Below are positions 1 through 5,662 of a stretch of 6,589 bases of DNA, piece after piece. Below the pieces are notes generated by a model. That model had not been told where the DNA came from. It worked only from the letters and a program-made list of their open reading frames with translations, and did not search any database. The DNA is from JAAKFL01 sp964629645. Lineage in GTDB: Bacteria > Chlamydiota > Chlamydiia > Chlamydiales > SLFE01. The DNA is taken from NCBI GenBank assembly GCA_964629645.1, contig CAZVSU010000107.1, positions 1-6,589 of the forward strand, in the 5' to 3' direction. Each line of letters begins with the position of its first letter. The first letter of the stretch is position 1. A program made the position numbers and the translations under genes.

Positions 1-2
1 AA

Positions 3-74
3 AGGTGGCACCCAGATTCGAACTGGGGAATGGAAGCTTTGCAGGCTTCTGCCTTACCACTTGGCTATGCCACC
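3..74 (-). tRNA. trnC: tRNA-Cys (anticodon GCA)
   Basis: Read on the minus strand, this 72-nt segment folds as a complete cloverleaf. The acceptor stem pairs GGTGGCA (74-68) with TGCCACC (10-4). The D-arm is GCC/GGC, the anticodon stem pairs GAAGC with GCTTC around the loop CTGCAAA, and the variable region is 5 nt. The T-arm pairs CCCAG with CTGGG around TTCGAAT. The anticodon, at 42-40, is GCA, which reads the cysteine codons UGC and UGU. The discriminator base at position 3 is U73, the characteristic identity base for cysteinyl-tRNA synthetase. The next bases are TT, so the 3' CCA is not encoded and must be added by nucleotidyltransferase. The gene is divergent from murF and has its own promoter-like sequence just upstream. 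There is too little sequence past the 3' end to look for a terminator. Confidence 0.97.
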
Positions 75-165
75 CTCTAGAACGGTTGATCTTATCCCAT
101 CAGGGCGAAAGAATCAAGCCAAAACTATTTATTTTTATCTGCACGGCCGTTAATCTAATGGGCAT
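75..165. other. Divergent intergenic spacer, tRNA-Cys / murF
   Basis: This 91-bp spacer separates the 5' ends of the minus-strand tRNA and plus-strand murF, so it should carry promoters for both. A credible minus-strand promoter is visible at 89-117. On the plus strand I see only weak candidates: TTGATC at 86-91 with AAGAAT at 109-114 (17-nt spacing), and a T/A-rich tract at 125-140 just before a short GC-rich stretch. None is good enough to call as the murF promoter. No murE or other cell-wall gene is present before murF, unlike the standard dcw order. Confidence 0.6.
89..117 (-). promoter_or_regulatory. Candidate sigma-70-type promoter for tRNA-Cys
   Basis: On the minus strand, TTGATT (117-112) is followed after exactly 17 nt by TAAGAT (94-89). 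These fit the -35 and -10 boxes at optimal spacing, with TTGATT matching TTGACA at 4 of 6 positions and TAAGAT matching TATAAT at 4 of 6. Transcription would start near 82, giving a leader of about 8 nt before the mature tRNA 5' end at 74, which is typical of a tRNA gene. This is a prediction from sequence; the start site is inferred. Confidence 0.5.
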
Positions 166-1413
166 ATGACGCCTCAAAACATGTGTGGAAAACGTCTCTT
201 TTACTCAGGCTATGCCGCCGATTCCCGCCTTTGCCGGCAAGGGGATCTTTTCTTTGCTCTCAATGGAGAGAAAACCGATGGTCATTCCTTTTTAGGCGAC
301 GCCGCGAAAAGAGGGGCAAGAGCAGCGGTTGTTCAAAAAGGGTATCAAGGATCCGATTTCGGCATGGAACTCCACTATGTCGAGTGTCCTTTAACGACGC
401 TGCAAGATCTGGCGCGGGAAAAAATCGCCGACATCCGAAAACCGATCGTCGGTGTGACCGGCACAGTCGGAAAGACCACATGCAAAGAGTTTTTAGTCCG
501 CCTTCTTGAGGGGACTCGCGAAGTGTCTTTTTCGCCGGACAATCAAAATTCGCAGGTTTCTCTTCCTTTGACGATCCTCAATCACTGCGGATGGGGCGAA
601 GATGTTGTCATCTTAGAAATGGGCATGTCGAAGCCGGGAGAAATTTCCCGTTTAGTCGACATTGCCCCACCTCACATCGCAGTGGTCACAGCCATCACTT
701 TGGTCCATGCGGAAAATTTCGATTCGCTCGACGGGATCGCCCATGCTAAAGGAGAGATTCTCTGTCATCCCGAAACAAAACTGGGCTTAATACCCGACCA
801 TCCCGTGCTTCAAAGTAAAGGGACTTGCAAAAAGAAAGTCGTCTCGCTCGACAAACAAGAGGAAAGCAGCGCTCCTTGCATCGCGGCACTCGCCTCTCTT
901 TCTCTGCCGCGCCATCATCAACATAACGCCCTTATCGCCGCTACCGTTTGTCTTGAGCTCGGCTTAACGCCCGAGCAAATTTTACCCCGCTTTCCGCTTC
1001 TTCAAGTCCCAAAGGGACGGGGCACCCTCCTTGAAAAGGGGGGCGTTCTCTACGTCGACGATTCTTATAACGCGAGCCCCGAAGCGGTCAAAGCAGCGTT
1101 GAATGCGCTGCCGAAGGCTTCCGGAAAAAAAATCGCGGTCTTAGGTGAAATGAAGGAGCTCGGCAAGTTCTCCGAAGAGGCGCACTTAAGCGTCGGATCG
1201 TATGCCCTCGATAAATTGGACCTGTTAATTGGATACGGCCCCGAAGCAAAGGTGATGGCAGACCTTTGGGTCAAGAAGGGGAGGCGAGCAGATTGGTACG
1301 ACTCGAGAAGCGAAACACTCGACGCACTGAAAGCGTCCATTGAGCCGGGCGACGTCGTTTTGATCAAAGGATCGAACTCCTGCCGCCTTTGGGAACTGCT
1401 GGAGGCGCTTTGA
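166..1413 (+). CDS. murF: UDP-N-acetylmuramoyl-tripeptide--D-alanyl-D-alanine ligase (MurF)
   Basis: MurF is the cytoplasmic ATP-dependent ligase that adds D-Ala-D-Ala to UDP-MurNAc-tripeptide, the last soluble step before MraY. The 415-residue protein has the three-domain Mur ligase plan. The N-terminal uridine-nucleotide domain includes DSR and GDLFFALNG (19-34). The central ATPase has P-loop GVTGTVGKTT (96-105), EMGMSKPGEI (151-160) and AKGE (194-197), whose Lys195 is in the usual carbamylated-lysine position. The C-terminal domain carries DDSYNASP (298-305), GEMKELG (327-333) and KGSNS (401-405). ATG 166 is the first possible start, because an in-frame TAA lies at 151-153. The ribosome site is weak. 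The protein is short compared with the usual ~450 residues: the N-terminus begins only about 18 residues before DSR, and the segment between AKGE and the HN motif (253-254) is reduced. All catalytic motifs remain, so it is probably active. Its stop overlaps the mraY start. Confidence 0.95.
   Translation: MTPQNMCGKRLFYSGYAADSRLCRQGDLFFALNGEKTDGHSFLGDAAKRGARAAVVQKGYQGSDFGMELHYVECPLTTLQDLAREKIADIRKPIVGVTGTVGKTTCKEFLVRLLEGTREVSFSPDNQNSQVSLPLTILNHCGWGEDVVILEMGMSKPGEISRLVDIAPPHIAVVTAITLVHAENFDSLDGIAHAKGEILCHPETKLGLIPDHPVLQSKGTCKKKVVSLDKQEESSAPCIAALASLSLPRHHQHNALIAATVCLELGLTPEQILPRFPLLQVPKGRGTLLEKGGVLYVDDSYNASPEAVKAALNALPKASGKKIAVLGEMKELGKFSEEAHLSVGSYALDKLDLLIGYGPEAKVMADLWVKKGRRADWYDSRSETLDALKASIEPGDVVLIKGSNSCRLWELLEAL
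1401..1405 (+). promoter_or_regulatory. Shine-Dalgarno GGAGG deciding a TTG start of mraY
   Basis: A full GGAGG lies inside the last codons of murF, 4 nt before TTG 1410. It is 19 nt before the first in-frame ATG (1425), which is too far for normal initiation. It lies downstream of the other in-frame TTG (1389), so it cannot serve that one. The spacing therefore favours TTG 1410 as the mraY start. Confidence 0.6.
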
Positions 1414-2597
1414 TCTTTCTTCTGATGCGCCTTCTACAAACAGAGTTAGGTGTGAGAGTGCCTCTTGTGCTCAGCTACACATCGACGCGCATGATGCTTG
1501 CAGCCTTAACCTCTCTTTTGCTCTGCATTTTTTTAGGGCCCCGCTTCATCAAGATGCTGTACGAGATGAAAATAGGGCAGTCGATCCGAAAAGAAGAGTG
1601 TCCACTTCTCGGCGAGCTTCACTCAAAAAAAGAAAACACGCCGACCATGGGCGGGGTTTTGATTCTCTTTTCGATTTTGGTTTCGATGATCCTCTGGATG
1701 GACCTGACCAGTTCTTTTACGCTGCTCCTTTTTTTTGTCACATCGAGTCTTGGCATTGTCGGCGGCGTCGACGATTGGCTCAAAATTAAAAAGAAAAACA
1801 CAAAAGGGCTGACAGCGAGAAAAAAATTGCTCTTTCAGGTGGCCATCGCCGGCGCAGTCGCTCTTTATGTGTTCTACCCCCCTTTCACAGAGTGGTTTCA
1901 GTGGGGGCGCTGGTTCACACCTCCGGTTGCAAAAGACCTTCTCTTGGGCGATGCTCCTTTAACTTTAAGCGAATATTCGTCACGCATTTATCTTCCGTTT
2001 TTCAAAGAGCCGCTTTTATTTTTGGGAGTTTTCTTTGCGATACTGTTGACCTTTTTTGTTGTCATCGGCGCTTCCAACGCTGTCAATTTGACCGACGGTC
2101 TCGATGGCCTCGCATCGGGATGTTTGATCATGGTGGCCGTCGCGCTCGCGTTGATCGCCTTTGTCTCCAATAACATCGACATCGCCCGTTACCTCAACAT
2201 CCTCTACATTGAAGGAAGCGGCGAAGTGGCGGTTTATCTCTCCGCTTTTTCGGGGGCGTGCCTCGGGTTTTTGTGGTACAATTCCCATCCTGCCCAGGTG
2301 TTCATGGGGGATACAGGATCGCTTGCTCTCGGCGGCATTGTGGGCCTTGCGGCCGTTTTGCTGAAACGGGAGCTGCTGCTGGCCATCATCGGAGGGATTT
2401 TCGTTGTCGAAGCCCTCTCGGTCATTTTACAGGTGGGCAGTTACAAACTGCGCAACAAAAAAAGAGTGTTTCTTTGTGCGCCGCTGCATCACCATTTTGA
2501 GTATAAAGGGTGGCACGAAACAAAAGTTGTCACCCGTTTTTGGATCATCGGATTAATGCTTGGCATCATAGGAATCGCCTCATTGAAATTTCAATAA
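1410..2597 (+). CDS. mraY: Phospho-N-acetylmuramoyl-pentapeptide-transferase (MraY)
   Basis: MraY is the polytopic inner-membrane enzyme that transfers phospho-MurNAc-pentapeptide from UDP to undecaprenyl phosphate, forming lipid I. From TTG 1410 it has 395 residues. Signature motifs, all cytoplasmic in this family, are KENTPTMGG (74-82), the Asp pair GGVDDW (118-123), NAVNLTDGLDG (223-233), FMGDTGSLALGG (298-309) and the histidine motif PLHHHFEYKGW (358-368). About ten hydrophobic segments are visible. It resembles the E. coli type in regions such as the GFLWYN and PAQVFMGD stretches. The TTG start overlaps the murF stop as TTGA and is supported by GGAGG at 1401-1405; ATG 1425 is the alternative. 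At 395 residues it is longer than the usual 320-360. The excess lies mainly at about residues 155-197, an aromatic-rich insert in what should be the periplasmic loop between TM4 and TM5. The murD start follows the stop by 2 nt. Confidence 0.97.
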   Translation: MIFLLMRLLQTELGVRVPLVLSYTSTRMMLAALTSLLLCIFLGPRFIKMLYEMKIGQSIRKEECPLLGELHSKKENTPTMGGVLILFSILVSMILWMDLTSSFTLLLFFVTSSLGIVGGVDDWLKIKKKNTKGLTARKKLLFQVAIAGAVALYVFYPPFTEWFQWGRWFTPPVAKDLLLGDAPLTLSEYSSRIYLPFFKEPLLFLGVFFAILLTFFVVIGASNAVNLTDGLDGLASGCLIMVAVALALIAFVSNNIDIARYLNILYIEGSGEVAVYLSAFSGACLGFLWYNSHPAQVFMGDTGSLALGGIVGLAAVLLKRELLLAIIGGIFVVEALSVILQVGSYKLRNKKRVFLCAPLHHHFEYKGWHETKVVTRFWIIGLMLGIIGIASLKFQ

Positions 2598-2599
2598 AT

Positions 2600-3787
2600 A
2601 TGACTCTCGAAAATCAACATGTTGTGGTTCTTGGTTTGGGCGTAAGCGGCCGGTCAGCCGTCCGCTTTCTCGAAACAAAAAAAGCCAACGTGATCCCTCT
2701 CGACGATCAAAGCAGCGCAGGCGGGACTGCCAAAAAAGACTATGACGGCCCTTGCGACCTTCTCGTTGTCAGCCCGGGGATTTCTCCGCGCCATCCTTTT
2801 TACCAAAAGGCCATGTCCATGCAGTGTCCGATTATAGGAGAGGCCGAGCTCGGCCTGCGCCATCTGCACGCGCCGGTCATCGGCATCACAGGAACAAACG
2901 GAAAGACGACAGTCACGAGCATGACGGCCCACGTTTTGGCTCAATCGGGCATCCCCGCCAAAGCTGTCGGCAACATTGGAGTGCCGGTCACAGAGTGGGC
3001 GCTTTTAGAAGACGATCAAACAGTCGCTGTCGTGGAGCTCAGTTCTTACATGTTAGAAACCATGAGGGCCAAAACGTTGGACTTTGCCGCGCTTCTCAAT
3101 ATAAGCCCCGATCACCTCGATCGTTACAAAACAATCGGCGCTTACACAGACACAAAATTTCGGATTGGGAACTGTTTGAAAGGGGGGGAGCTCTTTGTTC
3201 ATCCCACTTTGATGAGAGAGCAGTGCCGCCCTTATTTCTCTTCCGAGATGCAGGAGCCCCGAACCTTCGAAGAAGAAAATCTCCACGCCGTCTATTCCCT
3301 TGTCCGCCCTTTTGGCGTGACGGCTCCTTCTTTCGAGGCGGCGGTCGCCTCTTATCGAAAGCCCCCCCACCGCCTGGAGTTCTTAGGGGAAAAAGGGGGA
3401 GTCCGCTTTTACAACGACAGCAAGGGGACTAACGTGGACGCTGTTGCCAAGGCGGTCTCAGCGCTTAAAGGGCCCATTTGCCTCATCGCCGGAGGAAAAG
3501 ACAAAGGGGAGTCATACGCTGCATGGGGCGATTTGTTTTTGGAGAAGGTGAAATGCGTGTCGTTAATCGGCGAGGCTGCCGAAAAAATTGCACGCGATCT
3601 GGGGCGAAGCGTACCCGTGACCCACTGCGGGACGCTGCAGAAGGCCTTCGACCACAGCGTTGAAAAAGCCCGGCCGGGCGACTGCGTGCTTCTGTCGCCC
3701 GGATGCTCGAGCTTCGACCAATTTTCTTCTTACGAAGAAAGGGGAGAAGAGTTCCGGCGGCTGGTCGATAATTTGTCAATAATTTAA
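2600..3787 (+). CDS. murD: UDP-N-acetylmuramoylalanine--D-glutamate ligase (MurD)
   Basis: MurD is the cytoplasmic Mur ligase that adds D-glutamate to UDP-MurNAc-L-Ala. From ATG 2600 it has 395 residues. The N-terminal nucleotide-binding domain opens with LGLGVSG (11-17). The central ATPase has P-loop GITGTNGKTT (95-104), ELSSYMLE (146-153), NISPDHLDRY (167-176) and DTKFRIG, whose Lys186 aligns with the carbamylated lysine. The C-terminal domain has HRLEF (257-261), NDSKGTN (272-278), GGKDKG (298-303) and the D-Glu-binding signature LSPGCSSFDQF (365-375). The frame is open back to 2510 inside mraY, but family homology begins at MTLENQHVVVLGLG, which supports ATG 2600. I see no Shine-Dalgarno sequence. 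The start lies 2 nt after the mraY TAA, so translation is probably coupled. The protein is about 40 residues shorter than E. coli MurD, and the usual HN..NALAA helix reads as EEENLHAVYS (about 224-233). Confidence 0.96.
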   Translation: MTLENQHVVVLGLGVSGRSAVRFLETKKANVIPLDDQSSAGGTAKKDYDGPCDLLVVSPGISPRHPFYQKAMSMQCPIIGEAELGLRHLHAPVIGITGTNGKTTVTSMTAHVLAQSGIPAKAVGNIGVPVTEWALLEDDQTVAVVELSSYMLETMRAKTLDFAALLNISPDHLDRYKTIGAYTDTKFRIGNCLKGGELFVHPTLMREQCRPYFSSEMQEPRTFEEENLHAVYSLVRPFGVTAPSFEAAVASYRKPPHRLEFLGEKGGVRFYNDSKGTNVDAVAKAVSALKGPICLIAGGKDKGESYAAWGDLFLEKVKCVSLIGEAAEKIARDLGRSVPVTHCGTLQKAFDHSVEKARPGDCVLLSPGCSSFDQFSSYEERGEEFRRLVDNLSII

Positions 3788-3792
3788 TTGAC
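3775..3792. repeat. Short palindrome spanning the murD stop codon
   Basis: GTCAAT (3775-3780) and ATTGAC (3787-3792) form a perfect 6-bp inverted repeat with a 6-nt AT loop that includes the murD TAA. The right arm is followed by TTTAT. Only two of the six pairs are G-C and the U-tract is interrupted, so this would be at best a weak terminator or attenuator. The right arm also supplies TTGACT, a -35-like hexamer with no matching -10 at normal distance. Its function is not established. Confidence 0.35.
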
Positions 3793-3818
3793 TTTATAGG
3801 TAATATGTTGAATAGGTC

Positions 3819-3847
3819 ATTATAAGTTCATAGATGCAAGTTATAAT
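3819..3847. repeat. Imperfect 10-bp inverted repeat overlapping a -10 box
   Basis: ATTATAAGTT (3819-3828) and AAGTTATAAT (3838-3847) are inverted copies with a single mismatched pair, separated by 9 nt. The two TTATAA cores are 21 bp apart, close to two helical turns. The right arm contains the perfect TATAAT at 3842-3847. The symmetry suits a dimeric repressor or activator site, but AT-rich spacers can give such repeats by chance, and no regulator is visible nearby. Confidence 0.4.
3842..3847 (+). promoter_or_regulatory. Candidate -10 box (TATAAT) for the LysM-ftsW-murG genes
   Basis: A consensus TATAAT stands 22 nt before the LysM start codon, predicting a start of transcription near 3854 and a leader of about 15 nt. 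The -35 region at 16-18 nt spacing (around 3818-3825) is only AT-rich, with no TTGACA-like hexamer, and there is no TG extension. The promoter would therefore be weak, activator-dependent, or recognised by a relaxed sigma factor as in Chlamydia. Confidence 0.4.
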
Positions 3848-3858
3848 CGTATAAAAAT

Positions 3859-3862
3859 GGAG
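3859..3862 (+). promoter_or_regulatory. Shine-Dalgarno GGAG deciding the LysM gene start
   Basis: GGAG lies 7 nt before ATG 3870, an ideal distance. It is only 1 nt from the in-frame GTG 3864, which excludes that codon as the start. Confidence 0.7.
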
Positions 3863-3869
3863 CGTGTAC

Positions 3870-4511
3870 ATGTCAATCAACCGCAAAGATACCATACTAA
3901 TCGCCGTTCTGATGAACGTGGGACTCCTGACAATTCTTTTTATCACAGCCATGAGTTTTGACGAAGAGAGTGCCCCACAAAAAGATGAGACACAAACATT
4001 TGTGGCCGAGAGAGTGCAAAACGACGATCAAGAGGACTTTTTCCAACTCGTCCCCTCTGAAGAGGCGCCCCGAGACGAAGTGGACCAAGTGCTTAAGGCC
4101 TATGCCAAACGCCAAAAAGATGACACGCCTCCCGAGCCGCAGTCCGCTCCCGTTGACAAACAGACCGTTGAAGTGACTGTGAAAAGGGGAGACTCGTTAG
4201 ATAAAATTGCGCGCGCCAACAAGACAACGATTCGCACCATCAAGGAACTTAACGAGTTAAAAACAGATCGCCTCCGCATTGGCCAAGTGCTAAAAATCCC
4301 GCTTCCCGCTCCCTCCGAAGTTGCCGAAGTAAAGGACGAGTCGCCTTTATCTCCCGATGGCTCAATGTATTATGAGTTAAAAAGCGGAGACAACCCTTGG
4401 AAAGTAGCGAAAAAATTCCATGTCAGCTACGACAGCATCATCGAGCTGAACGACCTCAATGAATCGAGAGCCAAAAGTCTAAAGCCCGGCGATAAAATCA
4501 GGATCAAGTGA
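3870..4511 (+). CDS. nlpD: Membrane-anchored protein with two LysM domains, NlpD-like by position
   Basis: From ATG 3870 the protein has 213 residues. A short positively charged N-terminus (MSINRKD) precedes one hydrophobic segment at about 9-28, so it is probably a single-pass inner-membrane protein facing the periplasm. Residues 29-98 are an acidic, Pro/Gln-rich linker. Two LysM domains follow, at about 100-144 (KRGDSLDKIARANKTTIRTI, then LRIGQVLKIP) and 167-213 (ELKSGDNPWKVAKKFHVSYD, then LKPGDKIRIK). LysM domains bind the GlcNAc-containing glycan strands of peptidoglycan. The protein ends right after the second LysM, with no M23/LytM domain, so no hydrolase or amidase-activator activity is evident. 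The symbol nlpD rests on its position between murD and ftsW, as I recall from Chlamydia; by sequence alone it is simply a LysM protein. It probably marks or scaffolds septal peptidoglycan beside FtsW. Its stop overlaps the ftsW start as TGATG. Confidence 0.88.
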   Translation: MSINRKDTILIAVLMNVGLLTILFITAMSFDEESAPQKDETQTFVAERVQNDDQEDFFQLVPSEEAPRDEVDQVLKAYAKRQKDDTPPEPQSAPVDKQTVEVTVKRGDSLDKIARANKTTIRTIKELNELKTDRLRIGQVLKIPLPAPSEVAEVKDESPLSPDGSMYYELKSGDNPWKVAKKFHVSYDSIIELNDLNESRAKSLKPGDKIRIK

Positions 4512-5662
4512 TGGCCAATAGCCGGACGGCTTTGATCATCTTGACCAGCGTTCTGTTTTCGTTGGGGCTGGTCATGATTTTCAATACTAATTCTGCCGAA
4601 ATTATGGACTTAAGCTTAGAGCGAAGTCCCCATATTGCCATGTTCAAACAAATGGCGTACGCGGGCCTCGGCCTCGGATGCGCACACTTTATCATGAAGA
4701 TAGGAGTGAGGCGATTCGTCCGCTACAGCCCTCTTTTCTTAGGACTGCTCACATTGGCCCTTGCGCTTTGTTTTGTTCCGGGCCTCGGAAAAGCGGTGAA
4801 TGGATCGAGGCGGTGGGTCGCTATCGGCGGCCTTTCCTTTCAGCCCTCCGAGTTTGTGAAATATGTGATTCCGGCATTTTTCATCCTCCGAATGTCGACC
4901 CCTGAAAAGAGGTCAAAAGCCTATCACGCCGCGACGTTCATTCTGATCGCCCTCCCTATTTTCCTGATTTTTATCGAGCCCAACAACGGAACTGTCGGCG
5001 TGATCCTCGCCGCGGTTGTCGCCCTCTGTTTTCTGATGGAAATTCCGATGAAGACTTGGGCGCTGCCCTTGCTTATCATCGCCGCTCTCGCCGGAGGATG
5101 CGCCCTGCAGCTCCCATACGTCAGAAGCCGCATCGCCGTCTATTTGAACCCTGACCTCGACATACGGGGGAAAGGGCATCAGCCCCTGCAAGCTAAAATT
5201 GCAGCGGGATCGGGAAGGTTTTTGGGAAAAGGGCCCGGAAGAAGCTTGCAAAAACTGAGCTACTTGCCCGAAGCGCAAAACGATTACATTGCCGCCATTT
5301 ACGCCGAAGAGTTTGGTTTTTGTGGAATGAGCTTGTTGATATTTCTTTATCTTGCCATCATCTATTTTGGGATGGTTCAGTCGTTTCGCGCCATTCACAA
5401 AGAGGAGGCTCTGATGGCGGGGGCCGCCATGTTTTTGATCGCATTTCAAGCCTTTATGAACTTGGGTGTGGTTTCAGGCCTGTTGCCAAGCACAGGCCTT
5501 AATCTCCCTTTCTTCAGTCAAGGGGGAACCTCGCTCATTGCAAATATTATGGGCCTATCATTGATTCTGAACGTGAAGACGGAAAACAGATATGAAGCAA
5601 AAAATTGTCATCAGCGCCGGAGGGTCAGGAGGCCATCTTTTCCCCGCGCAAGCTTTAGCTGA
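4511..5662 (+). CDS. ftsW: SEDS-family peptidoglycan glycosyltransferase FtsW
   Basis: FtsW is the division-specific SEDS polymerase that links lipid II into glycan strands at the septum together with a class B PBP. The 383-residue protein is highly hydrophobic with about ten membrane segments. Family motifs are NGSRRW (97-102), FQPSEFVK (110-117), EPNNGT (156-161), YLPEAQNDY (251-259) and LLPSTGLNLPFFSQGGTS (324-341). Asp258 aligns with the catalytic aspartate of the EAHTDF motif in E. coli FtsW. RodA is the main alternative, but the position next to murG favours FtsW. ATG 4511 overlaps the LysM stop as TGATG and has AGGA 7 nt upstream. The in-frame GTG 4508 is the alternative start. The reading frame continues 71 nt into murG and ends in a basic tail (about 361-383) rich in Arg. 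EPNNGT has Asn where SEDS proteins usually have Asp (PDxGT). Confidence 0.94.
   Translation: MANSRTALIILTSVLFSLGLVMIFNTNSAEIMDLSLERSPHIAMFKQMAYAGLGLGCAHFIMKIGVRRFVRYSPLFLGLLTLALALCFVPGLGKAVNGSRRWVAIGGLSFQPSEFVKYVIPAFFILRMSTPEKRSKAYHAATFILIALPIFLIFIEPNNGTVGVILAAVVALCFLMEIPMKTWALPLLIIAALAGGCALQLPYVRSRIAVYLNPDLDIRGKGHQPLQAKIAAGSGRFLGKGPGRSLQKLSYLPEAQNDYIAAIYAEEFGFCGMSLLIFLYLAIIYFGMVQSFRAIHKEEALMAGAAMFLIAFQAFMNLGVVSGLLPSTGLNLPFFSQGGTSLIANIMGLSLILNVKTENRYEAKNCHQRRRVRRPSFPRASFS
5592..5662 (+). other. 71-nt overlap of ftsW 3' end and murG 5' end
   Basis: murG starts in the +1 frame relative to ftsW, well before the ftsW TGA at 5660-5662. The overlap encodes the Arg-rich C-terminal tail of FtsW and, in the other frame, the first ~24 residues of MurG, including its GGSGGH loop. 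The MurG start cannot be moved far downstream, because the first beta strand and glycine loop need these codons. The FtsW stop is the first in its frame. The overlap therefore looks real unless there is a sequencing indel near the ftsW end. Confidence 0.85.

Larger units (their letters stand above)
3788..3869. other. AT-rich intergenic region between murD and the LysM gene
   Basis: This 82-bp gap is the only sizeable break between genes in the otherwise gapless plus-strand cluster, and it is clearly more AT-rich than the flanking coding DNA. It contains a TATAAT box (3842-3847), an imperfect inverted repeat (3819-3847) and the right half of the palindrome at the murD stop. It ends in a good Shine-Dalgarno sequence. 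It most likely holds an internal promoter that lets the LysM, ftsW and murG genes be expressed separately from murF, mraY and murD. Confidence 0.6.

Noticed and set aside
158..169. Three-codon minigene (ATG GGC ATA TGA) overlapping the murF start as ATGA
   Set aside because: It could be a translational-coupling leader, but it has no convincing Shine-Dalgarno sequence and such short frames are common by chance.
2510..2599. 30-codon upstream extension of the murD frame inside mraY
   Set aside because: The extension is in the mraY C-terminal coding region and does not resemble MurD. MurD homology starts with the first strand after ATG 2600.
2752..3432. 226-codon open frame on the plus strand inside murD
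   Set aside because: It overlaps the conserved MurD ATPase and C-terminal motifs in another frame, and its product is Arg/Ser/Pro-rich as expected for an out-of-frame shadow.
3788..3793. TTGACT as a -35 box for a promoter after murD
   Set aside because: No -10-like hexamer lies 16-18 nt downstream (around 3811 the sequence is AATAGG), and the TATAAT at 3842 is much too far away.
4913..5449. 178-codon open frame on the minus strand inside ftsW
   Set aside because: It is antisense to clear FtsW motifs, its product has low-complexity polar content without a recognisable domain, and there is no separate regulatory context.
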